Of a stretch of 33,886 nucleotides of DNA, positions 30,934 through 33,886 are shown one piece after another. Positions within the stretch are counted from its first letter, which is position 1. Every line of letters starts with the position of its first letter. Where the stretch lies: positions 4,778 to 38,663 of the forward strand of contig DGFC01000102.1 of NCBI GenBank assembly GCA_002391465.1, in the 5' to 3' direction. The stretch comes from Firmicutes bacterium UBA3910. GTDB lineage: Bacteria; Bacillota; Limnochordia; Darwinibacteriales; Darwinibacteriaceae. A program made the position numbers and the translations under genes. The notes beneath the pieces were generated by a model. The model saw nothing but the letters and a program-made list of their open reading frames with translations, was not told the origin of the DNA and did no database searches.

Positions 30934-32567
30934 AAGAGAAACACTTCCGTACCAGTACTGAATGGAATCTCTTCCACAAAGATCTTCCTGCCGATTTCCC
31001 GGGGCTGGAGCCCTTCCAGTTCGGGCAGATAGGCGAAGATGCGGCCGGAGCTGATCAGTTCGTTCTCCAGCTTGCGGTCGGATCTACCCCCCAGCCATTT
31101 CGGCGTGGCCCGCCTCGGTTCAGTTCGCCTGAAATCGTAGCGCAACCAGTGCACCAGGTCGGGATTGCCCTCGCCAAAAAACTCAGCAATAATCTGGTAC
31201 AAACGGGAAAGGGAGTGGTTGTACCAATGGTAGCCAGCCTTTTCCCACTTCCCCGCGAAGGCATTGAAAAGGTCGAAAGGCTTTTTCCCATCCCTCAGAA
31301 GATATTCCAGGGACTTATCAAAGCGCCCACCACAGTATTTCTCCACCAAATCCTCAATGATCTTCAGCCTCTGAATCTCCGCAAAGGAAAGGTGATCTGT
31401 CCGCAGCACTTCGTAAGGTGCCCGTTCCGTATACAGACAGCCGAAGCTATCCGCTTCCTCCCGGAGACGCGAGCCGCGCAGCAGTTTGAGGAAGCCCAAA
31501 TGGATGCGCTGCGGTTTCAGCTCGTAAACGTAGTTGAAAGACTCGCCGAAACGCTCAAAGCCCTCCTGGGGTAGCCCCGCAATCAGATCGAGCAGCACCC
31601 TTACGGTAGTCTCTTCCATGAGAAACTTAACAACTTCGCGCAGGCGGCCCAAATCGGAACGCCGCTCCACCGCCGCTAACGTGGGAGTATGGGTGGACTG
31701 TACCCCGATTTCAAACTGGAAGCGGTTTTCCGGTGCCCGTTTCAATAGCTCCAGGACCGGTTCTGTGAGAATGTCTCCGCTCACCTCCAACTGAAACCGG
31801 GTGGTTGTGTCCAATTCGATCATGAATTCCAGCAGTTCATAGGCCCTTTTCGCATCATAGTTAAAAGTCCGATCGACGAAACGAACCTGCTGCAGCCCCA
31901 CCGAAGCTAAGTTGCGCAGTTCAGCCTTGGCCCTCTCCAGCGGAAACTTGCGTACCGGACCCATAACGGAGGACAGACAGTACGCGCAGCGGAAGGGACA
32001 GCCCCGGGTCGTTTCGTAATAGACGATCTTGTTTTTTAGATCACTCAAATCTCCGCCGTAAATGGGGGGAATCTCAGCCAGATCCAAAGGTTCCTGGGGA
32101 TTTTGCTTAACACCATCCCCTGTCCGATATACCAAACCCGGGATGTGAGTAAGCTGCTCTACACCTATTCTTTTGCCCTTGTCCCTTATGGTCTCAAGCA
32201 GCAGAAGGAAGGCCTTTTCCCCCTCCCCGGCCACTAAGTAATCGATGGCGGGGTAATTGTTAAGCCAATAATCCGTGTCGTAGGACACTTCCGGACCTCC
32301 CAGAACAATCACTGTTTCCGGACAAATTTGGCGCAGGTTAGAAACCAGGGGCAAAATGAGCTCGATATTCCAGAGGTAACAGGAAAACCCCACCACATCT
32401 GGCCTACGCCGAGCGATGTCCGCCAACATGAGCCCAGGATCTTGGTTGATGTTGAATTCTACTGTGTCTAAATCGGGAAACTGGCCCCGGCAATAAGCGG
32501 ATAGATAGCGCAGGGCCAAATTGGTGTGGCTGTAAGTCGCGTTTACCGCCACGAGCAGCGTTTTCAT
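30885..32567 (-). CDS. B12-binding-domain radical SAM protein (DUF4080-type)
   Basis: The 560-residue protein has an N-terminal cobalamin-binding-like Rossmann domain (about 1-140), then a radical SAM domain with Cys190-x3-Cys194-x2-Cys197 holding 4Fe-4S, and a C-terminal region (about 390-560) like DUF4080. No cobalamin-binding Asp-x-His-x-x-Gly is seen, so B12 use is uncertain, as in many such proteins. The substrate is unknown; relatives are annotated as methyltransferases or methylthiotransferases without proof. The start is ATG 32567 behind GGAGG, 12 bases after the kinase gene; the two probably form an operon. Confidence 0.9.
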   Translation of the reverse strand: MKTLLVAVNATYSHTNLALRYLSAYCRGQFPDLDTVEFNINQDPGLMLADIARRRPDVVGFSCYLWNIELILPLVSNLRQICPETVIVLGGPEVSYDTDYWLNNYPAIDYLVAGEGEKAFLLLLETIRDKGKRIGVEQLTHIPGLVYRTGDGVKQNPQEPLDLAEIPPIYGGDLSDLKNKIVYYETTRGCPFRCAYCLSSVMGPVRKFPLERAKAELRNLASVGLQQVRFVDRTFNYDAKRAYELLEFMIELDTTTRFQLEVSGDILTEPVLELLKRAPENRFQFEIGVQSTHTPTLAAVERRSDLGRLREVVKFLMEETTVRVLLDLIAGLPQEGFERFGESFNYVYELKPQRIHLGFLKLLRGSRLREEADSFGCLYTERAPYEVLRTDHLSFAEIQRLKIIEDLVEKYCGGRFDKSLEYLLRDGKKPFDLFNAFAGKWEKAGYHWYNHSLSRLYQIIAEFFGEGNPDLVHWLRYDFRRTEPRRATPKWLGGRSDRKLENELISSGRIFAYLPELEGLQPREIGRKIFVEEIPFSTGTEVFLFYFSQEGEPARVFVLE

Positions 32568-32579
32568 ACTATGCCTCCA

Positions 32580-33867
32580 TTACGCAAAGCAGGAGCCGCC
32601 AATGAACTCCCTCAGAATTGAATTGCACGGAATAACATCCAGATCGGTAGCGGGAATGAAGTGGCTGAGGAAGCGGAGCAGCCGTTGGGCCGCAGCGTAC
32701 TGACGATCCTCAGGTGTAATCTCCCGCAGAAGCTTCTCAGCAAAGGGTTTCAACACAGCCAGCTCGTAAATGAGTGTAGAGTTAAACATGGCATCCGCAT
32801 CTTCCTGGAAGGGGAAAATATGGCGATGTTCACCCCGGGTAACGAGCGGCCAGCGATCGATTGTGGCCTTAGCATCATGGGCCCTAAACTGAGCATCCCT
32901 AACCATGCGCCGCAGCATACGCACATCGGTGGTGGATATACGGGTGTGGTTGTCGAGATTCAGGTTAGTTAAGGCCGAAATATAAATCTTAAACTTACGC
33001 CCCTTGGGAATGGATGCTGTCAACTTGTCATTGAGTCCGTGGATCCCTTCGATTATGATGGGTTGATCTACCCTGACCTGCAGCCTCCTTCCATTCCACT
33101 TACGGGAGCCCGTCATGAAATCAAAGGTGGGAATTTCAACCTCGTCACCTTGAATCAATTTGGTCAGGTGTTCGTTAAAGAGCTCAATATCAATGGCCTC
33201 TAACGCCTCAAAGTCCACTATTCCGTCCTCATCTCTGGGGGTAAGGTGCCGATCCACAAAATAGTCGTCCAGTCCGATAGCTACCGGCTGCAGTCCTTCT
33301 ACCCTGAGCTGAACAGAAAGCCTTTGGGCAAATGTCGTCTTACCTGAACTGGAAGGCCCGGCAATAAGGATCACCCGCAGCCTATCCCTGTCCCTTGCGA
33401 TCTGCTTGGCGATTTCACTGATCTGGTTCTCATGATAGGCCTCAGACACATGGACGAGTTCCTTGAACCCCCCCTGCTTAATGCAGTCATTGAGAGAGGC
33501 TGCATCGGGAATACCCAGGTTTTCCTGCCATTTACCAGTTTGAAAAAAGACATTAAACAGTTTACCTTGCTCCACATATTCCTGGAGCCGATAGGGATCT
33601 ACACGCCTAGGGTACTCCAAAATAAAGCCGGGTAGGTAGTAACGGAGCTTAAAATGCTGGAGAACACCTGCACTTGGTACCAGCACCGACGAAAGGTAGT
33701 CGTGCAGCCAACCGAAGCTGTAGAGGGTGACCTCATCGCCCGGGTAGTATTCCAACAGGCGCAGCTTGTCCTCAAAACCCTGTTCCCCGTAGATACGTCG
33801 CGCCTCTTCCAGAGACACGGTACGCCGTTCAAAGGGAACGTCTTCAGCCACAAGCTCACGCATGCGC
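32580..33867 (-). CDS. Uridine-kinase-like nucleoside kinase with threonyl-tRNA-synthetase-like N-terminus (5' truncated)
   Basis: The 3' part of a larger gene. From the first internal Met, a region of about 140 residues resembles the threonyl-tRNA-synthetase-type second additional domain (Pro-Phe-Glu-Arg-Arg, then Leu-Val-Pro-Ser-Ala-Gly). A P-loop kinase domain follows with Gly169-Pro-Ser-Ser-Ser-Gly-Lys-Thr, of the uridine kinase/phosphoribulokinase family, and a C-terminal Phe-Ile-Gly-Gly-Ser-Cys-Phe-Ala. Full-length relatives are about 550 residues, so the N-terminal TGS part is lost at the contig end. The open frame beginning Met-Cys-Ile-Arg-Asp-Arg comes from the sequencing adaptor and is not biological. 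Confidence 0.9.
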
Positions 33868-33886
33868 CTGTCTCTTATACACATCT
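33868..33886. other. Tn5/Nextera mosaic-end adaptor (artefact)
   Basis: The last 19 bases are exactly CTGTCTCTTATACACATCT, the mosaic end used in transposase library kits. They should be trimmed. Read on the minus strand they create the false start Met-Cys-Ile-Arg-Asp at the front of the kinase fragment. Confidence 0.97.

Overview
The window looks like chromosomal DNA of an uncultured anaerobic Bacillota (Firmicutes). The signs are strong AGGAGG-type ribosome binding sites, many GTG and TTG starts, a Rex redox repressor, a complete Rnf complex, a PASTA-bearing SpoVD/FtsI-type penicillin-binding protein beside a DacF-like carboxypeptidase, and a LysM protein with no export signal as in spore-coat proteins. 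Two adjacent exported proteins, one LolA-like and one ending in Tyr-Thr-Phe like an outer-membrane barrel, hint at a diderm lineage (such as Limnochordia-, Halanaerobiia- or Negativicutes-type), but this is not proven. The window appears to be a whole assembly contig: the left edge cuts a tRNA gene, and the last 19 bases are the Tn5/Nextera mosaic end, which is a library adaptor and not genomic sequence.

Layout. 1-2.1 kb: partial tRNA-Asn with its promoter, a four-LysM protein, a thiamine-binding/YkoF-like protein behind a hairpin that covers its ribosome binding site, and a secreted tandem FMN-binding protein ending at a strong bidirectional terminator. 2.1-4.1 kb (minus): a small exported protein, rex and fabI. 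4.2-6.8 kb (plus): a small hypothetical protein, a metallophosphoesterase, a ParB/sulfiredoxin-like protein with a C-terminal cysteine cluster, and endonuclease III. 6.8-10.0 kb (minus): two consecutive proton-translocating antiporter-like subunits (NuoN/MrpD family) without any other complex subunits; the first has an apparent frameshift in a run of eight G. 10.1-15.4 kb: a peptidoglycan block, with SpoVD/FtsI-type PBP and DacF-like carboxypeptidase on minus, diverging from a FemX-type transferase and alanine racemase on plus. 15.4-17.6 kb: a nitrilase-family amidohydrolase, a CsoR/CstR-family repressor, and an exported PG-binding/LysM/M23 protein.

17.7-24.6 kb (minus) is a continuous operon rnfC-D-G-E-A-B-apbE-trxB. 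It encodes the ferredoxin:NAD+ oxidoreductase ion pump, the enzyme that attaches FMN to RnfD and RnfG, and thioredoxin reductase. The same ApbE could flavinylate the secreted FMN-binding protein at 1.3 kb. Upstream lie the barrel-like and LolA-like exported proteins (24.7-26.3 kb). 26.3-29.4 kb: an FmdB-type zinc ribbon on plus, then a minus-strand run of a PsbP-like exported protein, an M48 metallopeptidase with a beta-propeller tail, and a D-2-hydroxyacid dehydrogenase. 29.6-33.9 kb: a glutamate-synthase-like FMN protein lacking the iron-sulfur cysteines (plus), a B12-binding-domain radical SAM protein, and the 3' part of a uridine-kinase-like gene (minus).

The region is very compact: no stretch over about 300 bases lacks a gene, and several convergent genes overlap at their 3' ends. 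I saw no insertion sequence, prophage, CRISPR array or rRNA.
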